Assembly (NCBI GenBank): GCA_030280995.1
Contig: JASXTE010000001.1
Coordinates: forward strand, 10,511,001 to 10,575,000
Source: Hemileia vastatrix
Lineage: Eukaryota; Basidiomycota; Pucciniomycetes; Pucciniales; Zaghouaniaceae
Direction: 5' to 3'
Length of the DNA: 64,000 nt
Shown in pieces: positions 42,116-53,461 of this stretch. Below the pieces are notes generated by a model that ran no database searches, was not told where the DNA came from, and saw only the letters and a program-made list of their open reading frames with translations. Within the stretch, counting starts at the first letter, position 1; the number at the start of each line of letters is the position of its first letter. Both the position numbers and the translations under genes were made by a program.

Positions 42116-43162
42116 CCTACTGAAGAGGACTCTGACTCAGAGGAATTTGATGAAGATATACCTGTAATCAAGGCCAGTACAAAAGGTGCTGAAGACTTTA
42201 CTTACCTCCCCCATGAGGTTACACTGGAAGAATTAATATCTGTGGATAGTGATGATGATTACCTCCACCAAGAGAATAAACTGAAAAATAATAAAAATTT
42301 GGTAATGTATGTGCTTGGGAAGTTTGATGATGGTGTAGAAAAACTTGGTAAAAAAGAGGTTGGAGATGTTGTGTATATGAATGAGGATGGTGAAATAGTG
42401 TGGGATAGTAAAAATTTGGTGAATGGTGTATATGTTGGAGTTTTAGAAAATTTGGTTAAAGAGAGTTTGGGTGTCAAAAATTTGGTTAAAAGGAGGTTTG
42501 ACAAAGATGATGATAATGATGCTAAAAAGGGTAAAAAAGGGAAAGAAGAAAGTGTGGCTTCTAAAAGGCTTGAAGGTTTAAAGATGGAAATAGCAAAAAA
42601 CTTTTATGATAAAAGGCAAAGTCAAGATTTAAAATTGCTGGATCCTTCATGTGCAGTTAATTTAGGAGATAGGGAAGTGCCTATTAAAGTAATATTAATG
42701 GATTTTCAAGATGATGTCTGGGGACAGACTGGATTTTATTATAAAATTGTTAAATATTTGTTAACATTAGAAAGGCCAGATAATAGTGATAATGATGAAT
42801 GGGTGGCTATCAAAAGGAATTCACCAGAATTTTATCTTTTCGGAATAAGATTAATGAGAAGGAGGTATCCAAATCCTCAAGTAGTTATTACTCAAAAGAA
42901 AGGGAAAGAATTGGTTATTAAATCACTGCATGAAGATCTTGGGCATAGAGGAGTTGGTGAAACTTATAGACAAATTTATGATACATTTTGGTGGCCTGGT
43001 ATGAAGCTTACTGTTAAAAAATGGGTTGATTCATGTGAAGAATGCCAAAGGAGAAGCTATTTAAGGCCAAAAGAGCCCAACATGAAACTCGTGAAAATAC
43101 TCTTATTGGTAGGGTTAGTTTGGATTCTTTTCATATTATGGAGGGTAGATATAAATATTTGA
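41954..43162 (+). pseudogene. Ty3/gypsy spacer and integrase zinc-binding domain
   Basis: After the RNase H end comes an acidic, Lys-rich spacer of about 230 residues. The HHCC domain follows: HEDLGHRGVGETYRQIYDTF then VDSCEECQRR (about residues 325-370). The frame then shifts at about 43080 into the integrase core, which continues in another frame. Confidence 0.85.
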
Positions 43163-43981
43163 TTGTAGAAAGAGATGATTATTCTGGTTGGGTAGAGGAA
43201 GCATCTCTTATTAATTTGAATTCAATGAATGTGGAAGATTTTTTAATGAAAAATTGGGAATATAGGTATGGAGTGATGAAGTGGGTAACTGTTGATGGAG
43301 GTTCTGAGTTTGGGACAGAGTATAGGGAGGTGATATAAAAATTTGGATCAAAGGTTGGGGCAGCAACCCCATATTATCCTGAAGCTGAAGGAATGGTAGA
43401 AAGAGGGCATCAAGTTATCACGGATGCTCTGGTTAAAATGTGTGGAGCAAGTGCTGAAAAGTGGAGGCACTATTTACCATTAGTTTCATTTTCTGGCAGA
43501 ATCACTTCCAAAAGGACAACTGTATATTCACCATATGAATTAGTTTTTGGACAGAAAGCAGTTTTAACAGTTGATTCAGAGGCTGAATCATATCTTTGAG
43601 TAGATTGGGACATGGTCAAAACTACTAAAGAATTATTATGTGCAATAATGGTTCAGTTAGAAAAGAAAGAGGAAACTCTAGAAAAGGCATATTCAAAAAT
43701 GATGAATATTAGGAATCATTCAGTCAGATATTGGGATAAGAGGTTGTTTCATAGGTTAAAGAATCCTTTGAAAGTTGGATATATGGTCTTAGTGTATAAT
43801 AGGAGTTTGGAAAGTCAGTGGGGAAGAATGTTTGCAGATAGGTTGAATGGACCTTACAAAGTTAGAGAAAAGGTATCTTGAGGTTCATATGTGTTAGAAG
43901 AGATTAATGGAGTAGTTTTGAAGAAGAGGGTAGCTGCTGATCAAGTCAAGCAGTTTTATCCTAGGGGAGCTGGGTGTGCTT
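43042..43981 (+). pseudogene. Ty3/gypsy integrase core and C-terminus, broken
   Basis: The catalytic triad region is visible as VSLDSFHI, TVDGGSEFGTEY and PYYPEAEGMVERGHQ. SPYELVFGQKAVL and a C-terminal part (KNPLKVGYMVLVYNR, RLNGPYKVREKV, KKRVAADQVKQFYP) follow. Stops fall near 43336, 43597 and 43879. Confidence 0.88.
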
Positions 43982-44248
43982 AAGTCTAACTCCAAAATTA
44001 GGATAAACTACCTACTATTGTTTATAAAGAATTTCTCGAAAATAAAGATAAATGACTCTATTATTGTTTAAAGAAGATTTACTTGACAAGAGAGTATAAA
44101 CTTAAATATATAATTACAATTATCAATCATTAAATTCAAATGTCACAAATTTTATGGTGAAGAATAGTTTTGGACTGTATTTAATTTTGGTAGAAGTGTT
44201 TACAGGGGAACCTTTTAAATTTATTATTGGAAAGTTTGGGGGTAATTG

Positions 44249-44412
44249 ATGGTATGGCTGCTCTATACACAATTACCCCACAATGTTTTTTACCATAGTC
44301 TCTCTGTTTCTAGTTGAATCCTGGATTTTTTTTTGTTATATAAGAAGTGCACTAAGACTATAAACTGGATCAACACAATGTCAATCAATTACACTCATTG
44401 GAAGCCGGATTC
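44249..44412 (+). repeat. Possible 3' LTR fragment of the gypsy remnant
   Basis: A purine tract (ggaaagtttgggggtaattga) is followed by TGGTATGGCTGC, a TATA-like ttatataagaag and then aaactggatcaacacaatg and cactcattggaagcc. This layout fits an LTR with promoter. No second copy was found to define its ends. Confidence 0.4.
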
Positions 44413-44532
44413 AAGGATTTATATATATATATTTTATTTTTGATTTATGAATTTTTTTTTTAATTATTTTTTTATGATAGAATTTTATTTTATTTTCATT
44501 TTAAAATTATTAAAACTAATTGTTTCAGACAT

Positions 44533-44594
44533 AATGATCACTGGTGGTCTCCAATTATTTTTAAAAATTGGAGGAAGCCCACCCAGTGATCATT
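44533..44594. repeat. Hairpin with AATGATCACTGG arms
   Basis: AATGATCACTGG and CCAGTGATCATT form the outer stem and CTCCAATT / AATTGGAG an inner stem. It may be a relic of a short fold-back element. Confidence 0.8.
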
Positions 44595-44934
44595 TCTAAT
44601 TTTTCTATTATGTTTTTCAATTTTCTTTAAAATCAATTTATGTTTATTTCCATTTTTTCCTGTGTATCCTAAAATCAAGATGCACTTGGATGTGGGTATG
44701 ATTTCAGGTTTCAAGCTCATCAAATGGCTGGGGAGCATATTTTATGTATTTAATTTTTAATTTTAAAATTTTAGGACACATTTTTATATAAATTTTTAAT
44801 TTTTAATTTTAAAAAAAAAAAAATAAAAATGAAAAATGAAAAAAATAATAATAAAATATAATAAATAGTTTGTAGCTTTTAGGATTTTATATATATAGTT
44901 TCTTTTAGTTTCTTTAAAATTTTTATCAGGGGCC

Positions 44935-46080
44935 TAGAGAATTAAGTAAGTTTCTCTTTTGATAGAGATGGCAAAGTGAAGGTTTCAGGAGAGGCTCTAT
45001 GCAATCTTCCAATTTCTTCAAATTTATAAATTTGTTTATGGTCCAACCAGGTGGCTAATTTGAAGTGTCATTTCAAAACTTTCTCTCTGGAGAATACTTC
45101 TGCCCAATCTTTTGGCGGATAATCTTTGTAATGGTACAGGTTAATTTTGAAAATAGAATATAATTGTTGAGAAACCTCATTAAATTTCACCATAGTTGAA
45201 GTGGGCTCTGGATCAGGGATAAAATAAGTGGATGGAGAATGAAAAGATCCAGAAGAATCTAGATCAGGTCATAAATAAAAGAATCAAGAGAAAGATTATA
45301 AAGAAAAATGAAAATATTAATTGCTTACTAGAGTCAACTGTTTCAATCTCAAAATTTAAAGGCAGGCTTGGTAAAAAATTTTCTTCAAAAATGGAAGAGT
45401 ATGTATTTTGAATGATGTGATATGAGGGTGGTTTTGGGAAAGTTAGGATTTCTCTGGAAGGAGCAGGGATTGGAGTTCCATTAACTGAAGGAATATTTCT
45501 TTTCTTACAGCAAACTATTGGAGGACCAGGAGATCTGGGTCTTTTTGATGATGAAGAAGGACAATTAGGGCTTCTAAATTTAGGTTAAGGAGGAATAGGC
45601 TCTGTTAGAGGAGGTTGAGAGAAAGAAAAAGGAGAAGGAGATACATCAAGAACTGATTTAGGTGGATTCAAAATTGCTTTTGGAGCATTAGGAGTTCTAG
45701 GGATGACAGAAGAGAGTCTTTATTGGAGAGAAGGAGCAGCATAAAGAGCAGAAGGAGGTGGACCCAGAGACTCAGAGTCAGAAGGAATATTTAAAAAGGA
45801 TGATGGTGTGAAAGGAGTAGGTTTTTGCAGGAGGATAATTTTGGAGAAGGAGCATAAGGCTTGCATTGAGAAGCAAATCTAGTAGCAGGAAGGGGTAATG
45901 AGCCATATTTGAGGCCAGAGCATTTTCTCTTTTTCTCAAAGAAGTTGAAACAGACCCTATTGTAGGTATATCTTTTCTGGTTATAGGTGAAGGTGCATTC
46001 TTGATGGGTAAAGGAGCATTAATCACAGGCTTAGTCACTAGAGGCAGTGAAGTTGGAAGGAGTCCTCTTCAAAATTTGAA
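44935..46080 (-). pseudogene. Decayed gene of unknown function, Pro/Ser-rich with a conserved C-terminal segment
   Basis: The minus strand gives a low-complexity, Pro-rich N-terminal part (PVINAPLPIKNAPSPITRKD, 46038-45780, stop near 45911). It then gives APSREILTFPKPPSYHII and LPLNFEIETVDS. A GTAAGC...CTAG intron (about 45270-45335) joins DSNSSGSFHSPSTYFIPDPE and then MVKFNEVSQQLYSIF, DYPPKDWAEVFSREKVLK, a stop, and IYKFEEIGRLHRA to a final stop at about 44943. Spacing and splice signals suggest a once-real protein. I do not recognise it; it may be an antisense ORF of a retroelement. Confidence 0.45.
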
Positions 46081-47100
46081 ATGAGGATGAAAAAGGATAA
46101 TGTGGATAGGAAAATAGAAAAGGGAGAAAAATGTGGTAAAAATAGGCTCAAGGATAGTAGTAGGCAGATATAATTGACACAATCTTTTTTCCACTATGAC
46201 CTAAAACTGGAAATGAACTATAGGATTTGGTCCTCTGAGACCTTAAACTGGAAATAATATCAAAATATCAATCACTGGTCCCCTATGACCTTAAACTGGC
46301 AAATTACTTTCACTTTGGTCCACCAAGACTATAAACTTGAAAGCAATTAAAAGTTTGGATTTTAAGGAAAATGGGAGGGAAGGTTAATCAATTTGTATAT
46401 TCAATTCAGTCATTTTTAATTTATCACTGGTTCATCAGTCCTCAAACTGGTACTCACTCATTTGAACAACTCAGTCATTAATGAAAACAGTGAAACTAAC
46501 ATTAGGGAATGGAGATGTCATTAAATGAAGCTATTTAAGATTAAAGAAAAATGGATATTATAAAGGTTATTTATGGAGATTTTTAAAAGTCAAAAAATAA
46601 AGGTGCTAAGAATGTCTGGATAATTATGATTAATGATAAAATTAGGAGTATTTAAAAGAATTGGAAAAGTATTTGAATTTTGTGATGCTGAATCATAGCA
46701 GAAGGATAGTATTTGGATTTAGTGGGTTTATTTGGTAGACTATTTAGGTGGAAGCTTGGAGGACCTTATGGAGAGAATGGAATAAAAGTATTTGGCTCAG
46801 GGGGACACCCAATGAGAATGGAATCAAAAGTATTTGGCTCATTAGGGAGGCCTTCTCTCTCATTATGTGAAGAAAAATGGAGATTAGTAGAGGAGAGACT
46901 GAAGGGATTCAAACCTTGCTCTCAGTAGTTGAAACATCACAAGGCAAATATGGTTCATAAATCTTTATTTTGAAACAAATGCCAAATTTCAAGAATTAAA
47001 ATCAGCCAGACAATAATGATCATCAGCACTAAAAGAATAAAAAGAATCAAAATCTTAAAATTTAAAAGAAGAGAAGACAATCAAAATAAATAATGCCTTT
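46081..47100. repeat. Degenerate short tandem repeats, no gene
   Basis: At 46190-46345 a unit of about 45-50 bp with ctatgaccttaaactgg is repeated about four times. It echoes actataaactgg in the putative LTR at about 44357. At 46750-46845 the segment gagaatggaatcaaaagtatttggctca is present twice. The open frame 46713-46928 is not otherwise supported. Confidence 0.6.
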
Positions 47101-47101
47101 A

Positions 47102-47751
47102 GAATATTTCAACATCATTATCACAGCTTTTAATCAAAATTCTTCTCTTCATTAAATCTTCAGTATTATTAGAAGGAGTTTCCTGAAAATAAGTTAAAAA
47201 TTTACCCTTCATATCATCTTAAAATTCAAGATGGAGATATCTATGAAATTAAGATAATGATTAATGTAATCATTTTTCACCTGGGAGACATCATCTGTAT
47301 TGGTGATTTCAATAGCTTAGGAGTTTGAAGAGATAGTAGTTGGATTTTGAATTAGTAGGAGATTTATTAAATTAAAATTAAAAGACTTACTTTTTGAGCC
47401 AGGAAATAATGATTCAGCAAAACTGAAAGGAGAAACTGGAATAATAGGATTGCAATTTTTAGATGAAGAAGCTGTTTTGGCCTTTATATTACAAAAGAAA
47501 GTTTGAATTTTTGATAATCTCTTTTTAGGAATAGTAGGACCAGGAAGAGCAGCTGGTACAGTATAGACACTAGTTCTGGAAGTTATAATTGGATGATTAC
47601 ACTTGATTTTCTTAAGCCTGCAAAAATCACAGGCAGTTCTTCCAGGAAGACCAGGGCTAGAAATCAGACAAGGCACCTGGTATTTGGCGCAAAGTTCACA
47701 TGGTACAGCAAGGTCTTTTGATGACATATGATGATGATATTGATCTTGCAA
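47102..47751 (-). pseudogene. Protein with two CxxCx(6)C motifs (zinc-cluster-like), probably decayed
   Basis: The minus-strand start MQDQYHHHMSSKDLAVP is followed by CELCAKYQVPC and CDFCRLKKIKC, two CxxC-x6-C half-clusters with basic residues after the second. A Ser/Lys/Pro-rich tail follows. An in-frame TAA (47317) is followed by continued plausible coding (AIEITNTDDVSQ), a GTGAAA donor and an exon EDLMKRRILIKSCDNDVEIF ending near 47115. Paired clusters of this kind are found in uncharacterised basidiomycete proteins near retroelements, but this is not a canonical Zn2Cys6 regulator. The role is unknown. Confidence 0.5.
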
Positions 47752-48955
47752 GAAAATTTTAAATATTTCAAGACTAGTTAAAGAAAATGGTTGGAGAGGA
47801 TGAAGAGAGAATGAATATTTGTTTGATCAATAATGCAAACTTAAAGAATGGGGACATTCTTCATTAGAGGGAGGATGTGGTAGTCTATAGTTTAGTAGGG
47901 CACTCAAGTTTATTAAAAAATGGACTTTTGGGGACTGATTGGTAAGATTGGAAAGGCCAATCTAATTTTAAAATGGTTATATTAAATAAAATAAGTATTA
48001 AAAGTGGTTAAAAAGGGTTAATATTATGGATCAAGATTTAACAAGTAGTTACTGAATAAGAAATGCAATTATAGGTTTAAAAGTGCATTGAAAATAAATC
48101 AAGGAGTCTCAAGAACCTCTATGAATTGTTCTGGAATTTTTAATATTTTTCTACTATTTTTAATAATTTTATAAAGTATTTTTGATTATTTTTAATTTTT
48201 CATAATTTGCTTAACTTTGATAATTTTTTACTAGGTGAATAGGGATTCCCAAGCTACAAAAATTTTAATGAAATATAATGGAGAAATAGATCTATCATCT
48301 TTAATTTTTCAAGATTTTTTTTTAGTATTTTAAAGGTTCAAATTGAGTCCCCAAGTCTATAAAAGCTCCATACAAACTACAGAGATCTCCAGATGAGCTC
48401 TGGAATGCTCCGGTTAGTGAAAGTAGGGCATGTGAAATACTATGCATATAAAGCCTGTATAATTGAAATTAGACATCATCATAGGATAGACTGGATGGTA
48501 CCTTAACAAAAACTAACCAACACAACACATATTATAACAATCATAAATTATTTTTCATAACAAATTATAAAATTGTAATACCCTTATAAAAAACACTTTA
48601 AAAATAAAAATTTATTAAATTCACTCATTATCATAAATATTAACTTATAGGCTTTTATTATAAAGGTCTCATCACTAGAGATCTGAATTTAACAACTAAA
48701 TCTTATAGAAATAAGAGCTTCATAAAATATATTATTCAATCATTTATATTACTTTTCTAAATATAGCTTCACTGTTGTGTTTTTCAAACTCATTATAAAG
48801 AACACAGATTCTACATCTCAACACCATTAATAATAATTAGTATATTGGTCATATATTATCAAGTATAGGTTATAGCTTATGTAATTGTGAAATATTTATT
48901 TAATTAAAGGGAAAGGTTTTTCTTCAGTTTATCCAACTCCCTTGGATTCTGCTTG
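47752..48955. other. AT-rich interval without a gene
   Basis: No supported open frame. A small inverted segment (ctccggttagtg region near 48400) is not convincing. Confidence 0.5.
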
Positions 48956-49158
48956 AAGCAAGGTGACTGTAAGAGTCTTTCTTCAAAATAAACATGTGCT
49001 TGCATTGGCTCAGGGAATATTTAGACACAAATAAAATATTGGTAAACTATATTTCAATTTCTGATAAGGTAGCAGATCTTTTAACAAAATCTCTTTCATC
49101 ACAATAACATGAATAATATTGTAAAAGAATTGGTTTAACTGATTTGCAGCATTGAGCA
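48956..49158 (+). pseudogene. copia RNase H C-terminal remnant
   Basis: The plus strand reads NILVNYISISDKVADLLTKS followed by a stop and then RIGLTDLQH. This matches the conserved end of copia polyproteins (I.Y..T....AD..TK.L....F). It is immediately followed by the LTR start. The rest of the element is absent. Confidence 0.75.
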
Positions 49159-50220
49159 TGTGGGGATATTAGACTATCATTAAGTTATTATTAGAATAAT
49201 ATTAAATTATTCTGCTTCTGTTCATTACTTACTAAGCAGTATTCATCAGTCTATGTGTATTTTGAATTTTCAACCATTTGATTCTGTACCTAATTCATTG
49301 TATGTCCCCCTATTTACTATAAAAGGTAGAGCTTATTGTCACATTTTATCCATCTCATTTCTCTATATTTTCATCCTTACTTGTCTTTTATACAGTTGAT
49401 TATTTTTACTCATTTATTTATTCTTTTCTTATTTTATCATTAATAGTTGTGGCTACATATCCTACTCTTTTAACTCTTGTGTGATCTAACTTGACTTTTA
49501 TTCATTTGACTCAGGTACTATTTCATATATGTAAGTGTGCTCCTAATCCTGAAATTCAATATCTTGTTTCTCTCTCTTTATATCATTATCTGTCTTTTAG
49601 ACAGTTGATTATTTTTACTCATTTATTTATTCTTTTCATATTTCATCATTAATAGTTGTGGTGGAATATCCTACTTTTTAAACTCTTGTGTGATCTAACT
49701 TGACTTTTATTTATTTGACTTCTGTACTATTTCATATATCACTACACAATATAGAGGGTGGACTTTCTAGAAAGTCCTCAACCTGAACTCAGTTGGAACT
49801 CAGGTGGAACTCAGACTGAATTCATACTGAACCCATACTGAACTCTACTTGAACACCCACCTAAAACTGTTCTTCTGAGTGGTGTTCATCCCTGATTTTA
49901 TGGTTCCTTTATCAATAGCTCAATGTGTGTTCACTCTGTGGTGAGTTTGGGTCCAAGGTTGTGGACTCGCTAGCAAGTCTAGCCCCCATATTGTGTGTTG
50001 TACGTGAGTGTGATCCTAATGCTGCAATGCAATATCTTGTTTCTCTCTCTTTTTATACTTAACTGTCTTTTAGACAGCTGATTCTTTTTACTCATTTATT
50101 TATTCTTTTCTTATTTCATCATTAAAAGTTGTGGCAGCATATCTTACTCTTTTAACTCTTGTGTGATCAAACTCAACTTTCATTCACTTGACTCAGGCAA
50201 ACTCTGTTCTAGTGTAAAAC
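49159..50220 (+). repeat. copia LTR with internal 209-bp tandem repeats
   Basis: It begins TGTGGGGATATTAGAC directly after the polyprotein end. The TATA-like ctataaaaggtag lies near 49318. Three 209-bp units follow (starting about 49382, 49589 and, after the inserted MITE, 50051), each with gtcttttaNacagttgatt, tcattaatagttgtgg and tcttgtgtgatctaacttga. The middle unit is split by the MITE at 49740-50000. The right LTR end was not fixed. Confidence 0.7.
49740..50000. mobile_element. MITE, CACTACACAATAT termini, 261 bp
   Basis: The left end CACTACACAATATAGAGGGT, followed by the palindrome GGACTTTCTAGAAAGTCC, mirrors the right end (GACTCGCTAGCAAGTC, then CCCCCATATTGTGTGTTG). It interrupts a 209-bp repeat unit whose uninterrupted neighbour fixes the insertion at tttcatatat. 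Its termini belong with the larger blocks at 22939 and 40039. The target duplication is unclear. Confidence 0.8.
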
Positions 50221-51440
50221 TGAGAATTTCCCAGTGTTTTTTAGGTGTTTTTTTTCTGGCTATTATGAGTTTTTTTTTCACTAAAAATGTTAAGAAAAAT
50301 TTGGAAATGATATTAAAATGTTTTAAAAGCAATTAATAGTGATTTCTAGGTTATTTTTTCAAGCTTTTCTAAAGTTTTTTGAGCACTTTTTTTTGGAAGG
50401 TTTTGCCACTTTTCTAGGAGCTTTTGGGAAATCTTTTGGGAAAGTTTGGGGCACTGTTTTGAGAGCTTTTGGGGCACTTTTCTTGAAACTTATTAGACTG
50501 TTTCTTGGAGCTTTTTAAAATGTTTTTGGAGACTTTTAACTATTTTTTTGGAACTTTTTAAAATTTTTCTGAAAACTTTTTTTTAAGTTTTTTGGGGACT
50601 TCTTGAACTATTTCAGATATTCTTTATCCAATTTTGTCATTTTTTTATTTGGATTGATTTTATTTGAATTTTTTAGATAAAAATGACCGAAAATATAGAG
50701 TTTCTCAACCAGATTCACCAGGTAAGAAACAAAGGTAATATAAAGAATAAAACATTATGTAGCCAAAAAAAGTATGGGGTCTAATAAAGGCTGTTAAGTT
50801 TTATTTGTATTTTATGAATTAAAATTAACAAGTCATATATGATACTATAATTACTTAAATCAATGAGTCATCTGTTTGTGTTTCATATGAAGGAAATCAT
50901 TGGGACATTTGTTTTCCTCATGAAACTCATGTATACACTTGTGTTTGATTTCATTGTATTTGGTCAAAGAAAATTTCCACTCAAATTTTTACTTGAAGTT
51001 TCTTTAATTTAAGTTTTTTAATTATCTTACATGAATTTTTTGCATGTTAGTTTATGCAAAGAACTTAAAATTTTGGTAATATATACCCCTACTTCAATAA
51101 AACACAGAGGAGGGTATTGCCAAGTTTTTTCTTTGAAAATTTTTTTTTGAATTGGAAAAAAATGGTGATCCCCACCCCCTTCTATGGTAAATATTGTGGG
51201 AGGGTATTGATATAAATTTATTTTGACTTAGAAACCATTTGATGATCTGCACCCAGAAAAGAATCTAACAATGAAGATAGTATCTGAGAACAAATGTAAG
51301 AAAGTGATAAATCAAAGACAAAAGACAAACTCATTTAAATAATTTATAGTAAGATTTAAACTTTGATGGAGGGATTTGGACCCAGATTATTAGATATCAG
51401 TAGTTTAGTTAAACAAAAAAATGATAAACAGTTAAAATTT
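50221..51440. repeat. Dispersed repeat block A1, paralogous to 54680-56060
   Basis: A T-rich degenerate minisatellite (acttttttggagcttttggg-like units, 50230-50620) is followed by gagtttctcaaccagattca (about 50700) and two motifs of the ccccttcttcaataaaaNaNgggagggtattgcc type (about 51087-51210). The same sequence of landmarks is found at 54680-56060. No gene is seen. Confidence 0.7.
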
Positions 51441-51665
51441 TTAATTATTCATTGTCCTCTCTTTGAATTCTAACCTTATTCATCCCTAAATCTAAACAAT
51501 CTATATCAATCTCTAAAAATTTTTCATCCTTTGATTTTGGCTGAAGCCACTAACTAGCAGAAACCATTTTCTTGAGTATTTTTATATGAGAGGTTAATGC
51601 TTAATCTTCTAACATTATATTGTAAGTTAATTCCTAGAAAATTTCTCAATTTTATAAGCTTTGGT
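51440..51665 (-). pseudogene. Decayed copy of the charged ORF at 56080-56325
   Basis: The minus-strand sequence tracks the ORF at 56080-56325 (for example caaaatcaaaggatgaaaaa, ggtttctgctagttagtgg) but is frame-broken. Together the two copies suggest a short exon shared by the repeat family, of unknown function. Confidence 0.5.
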
Positions 51666-51839
51666 TCTGGTTAATACATGGGGAGTACATAAGAAATAAA
51701 AATGATAAAAAAAGTAGTCTAAATTTACTAACATGGTCTCATCAAGCAGTTGGTTCATCAAGTGTGGGAGATTCAAGAAAAGGATCTAAAGGAAACTCTT
51801 GATTATTTGTATACAATTCAGAAAGTTTTTGACCTTCGT

Positions 51840-52680
51840 TATATTTATTATACCTTTGATAAAAATAAGAGCTTGTGAGAATAGAAATTTTAGAAGGAAT
51901 TTTTGATAAAAAGAAAAGAATAAAAGTAATACACTAACTGTGGTGTGAAGGAGAAAAATCTGCTCTGGAAAATAACTGAGAGAGGGGAGATGTGAGCTGG
52001 AGTATCTAGGTTAGGATGGATTGAAGGTGATGAACAGTTGATTGGGAAGATGCAGGATTGGTGTACTGAATTGTGGCTGAGAAAATTGTAAAAAAGTAAG
52101 AAATATTCAACCCCATGTTGAAGACCCAAAGAACCAAATCAGCCATGTCTCATGCCCTTTTTGTGTGGCTTTTTTTAAATGAAAATGGTAGGCATTCTTG
52201 TGAAGGGTTGAGACCCCCTAATCAGCAAAAATGAGAGCTTCATTATAAATATGAGCCAAACATTACAAAAAAAATAATCAATTAAAAAATTCAAGCAATT
52301 TTTTAGATGAAAATCAGAATTTGTGAGAATACAAATTTGAGCTGGAAAATTTGATAAATAAAGGAATAAAAAATATAAGACTTACTGTGATGTGAATGAG
52401 AGATTCTGATTTGAAAAAGAGCTAAGAGAGAAGAGATGCAAAGTGAAGTATATGTGTTGGAATAGAATGAAGGAAATGCACAGTTGATTGGGAGGATGTG
52501 GGTATTGGTTGGCTGGATTGTGGTTTAGAAAATTGTATAAAAGTAGGTAATATTTGACCCTGTGTTTGAGACCCCAAGTGCCAAATTAACATGCTTCATG
52601 TCATTTTTGTATGACACTTTTCAAATGAAAAATTCCAGGTGATTCTGGTAAGGTTTTAGACCCCTTATTAGTGTTGTAGG
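51840..52680 (+). repeat. Tandem duplicated segment (51840-52225 and 52262-52680)
   Basis: Both copies have gataaaaataagagcttgtg-like starts, then gaatgaaggaaatgcacagttgattgggaggatg, gaaaattgtataaaagtag, tgtttgagaccccaagtgccaaat and end in agaccccttaNtNag. A third copy lies at 56480-56890 and a partial one at 297-470. The segment is not coding. Confidence 0.7.
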
Positions 52681-52927
52681 TACATCAAAAGTAGTAAAAA
52701 AACTCAAGTTAATCCTTAATATGTAAAAGCAAGTAACATGCAGAGTGAGATTAGGATAACTTTCTTGGGAGATAGGAAAGAGTGAGAACAGGGAATATGA
52801 AAACATGATATAAAAATGGAAGCTCTATTTTTTGTGTCAAAATAGTGGTTTGTTTTATCTGAAAAAGAAATTTAGTTCTTATAAAATATTTGGATGGTAG
52901 ATTTTTGCAAATAATTACTTTTAATAA

Positions 52928-53159
52928 GGAGTGTCAAAGTAGAAATCAGCAATAAATCTTCATTAAATTATCACTCAATTAATTTGTTATTTGTAACCCC
53001 AATTACACCAAAACTGATGAATTTCAAGACTCAAATGGCATGTTTTTTTTGAGCTACTCCCTATTCACATGTAAATTTAGTTTCATTTTTCATTAAAATA
53101 GAAAATTTATTTCAAATATAACTTAACTTAAGGGCTCTTTCAATAACTTTGACACCCCT
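52928..53159. mobile_element. Diverged MITE with AGGAGTGTCAAAG termini
   Basis: The left aaggagtgtcaaagt and right aataactttgacaccccta are inverted; AAT occurs on both flanks. It is similar in style to the AGGGGGTATCAAAG family but with different internal sequence. Confidence 0.55.
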
Positions 53160-53261
53160 AAATATGAGGTGAATAACTATAGATCAAAAAATAAAAGGTA
53201 TCAAATCTGACTAAACTATTAATTTATATGGTTTTTTATCTAATTTGGCTAAAAAAATATT

Positions 53262-53461
53262 AGAAGATATCAAAGCTAGAAATATCTTATTAGAAAGTGA
53301 TACCTTTTTCCAACCAAAAAGCCAGAGTTATTTTTTGACTCATGGAAAATCTGGTTCCAAAACCTAGATTTTTTTTGTAATTAAAATTGAAATAGTAGTT
53401 TTATTTTTTTTAAAAAATACTACTTTATCAATGGTGAGTTTTAAACTTTGATATTCCCTAT
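53262..53461 (+). mobile_element. 200-bp MITE, AGGGGGTATCAAAG family, strongly diverged
   Basis: It starts AGAAGATATCAAAGCTAGAAAT and ends TTTAAACTTTGATATTCCCT. It is exactly 200 bp with ATT on both sides. Internal landmarks (ccaaccaaa, gagttattttttga) match the young copies through many substitutions. It is the oldest visible member. Confidence 0.75.

Larger units (their letters stand above)
40131..43981 (+). mobile_element. Ty3/gypsy retroelement remnant, plus strand
   Basis: In order it has the end of an acidic gag/protease-side region, reverse transcriptase, RNase H and integrase with C-terminal extension. The pieces lie in all three frames and hold several stops. The sequence type (RT with a FxDD box and a long acidic spacer after RNase H) recalls the gypsy elements common in basidiomycetes. 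The 5' LTR and gag are not found; the left end abuts the repeat block ending at 40039. Confidence 0.9.
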
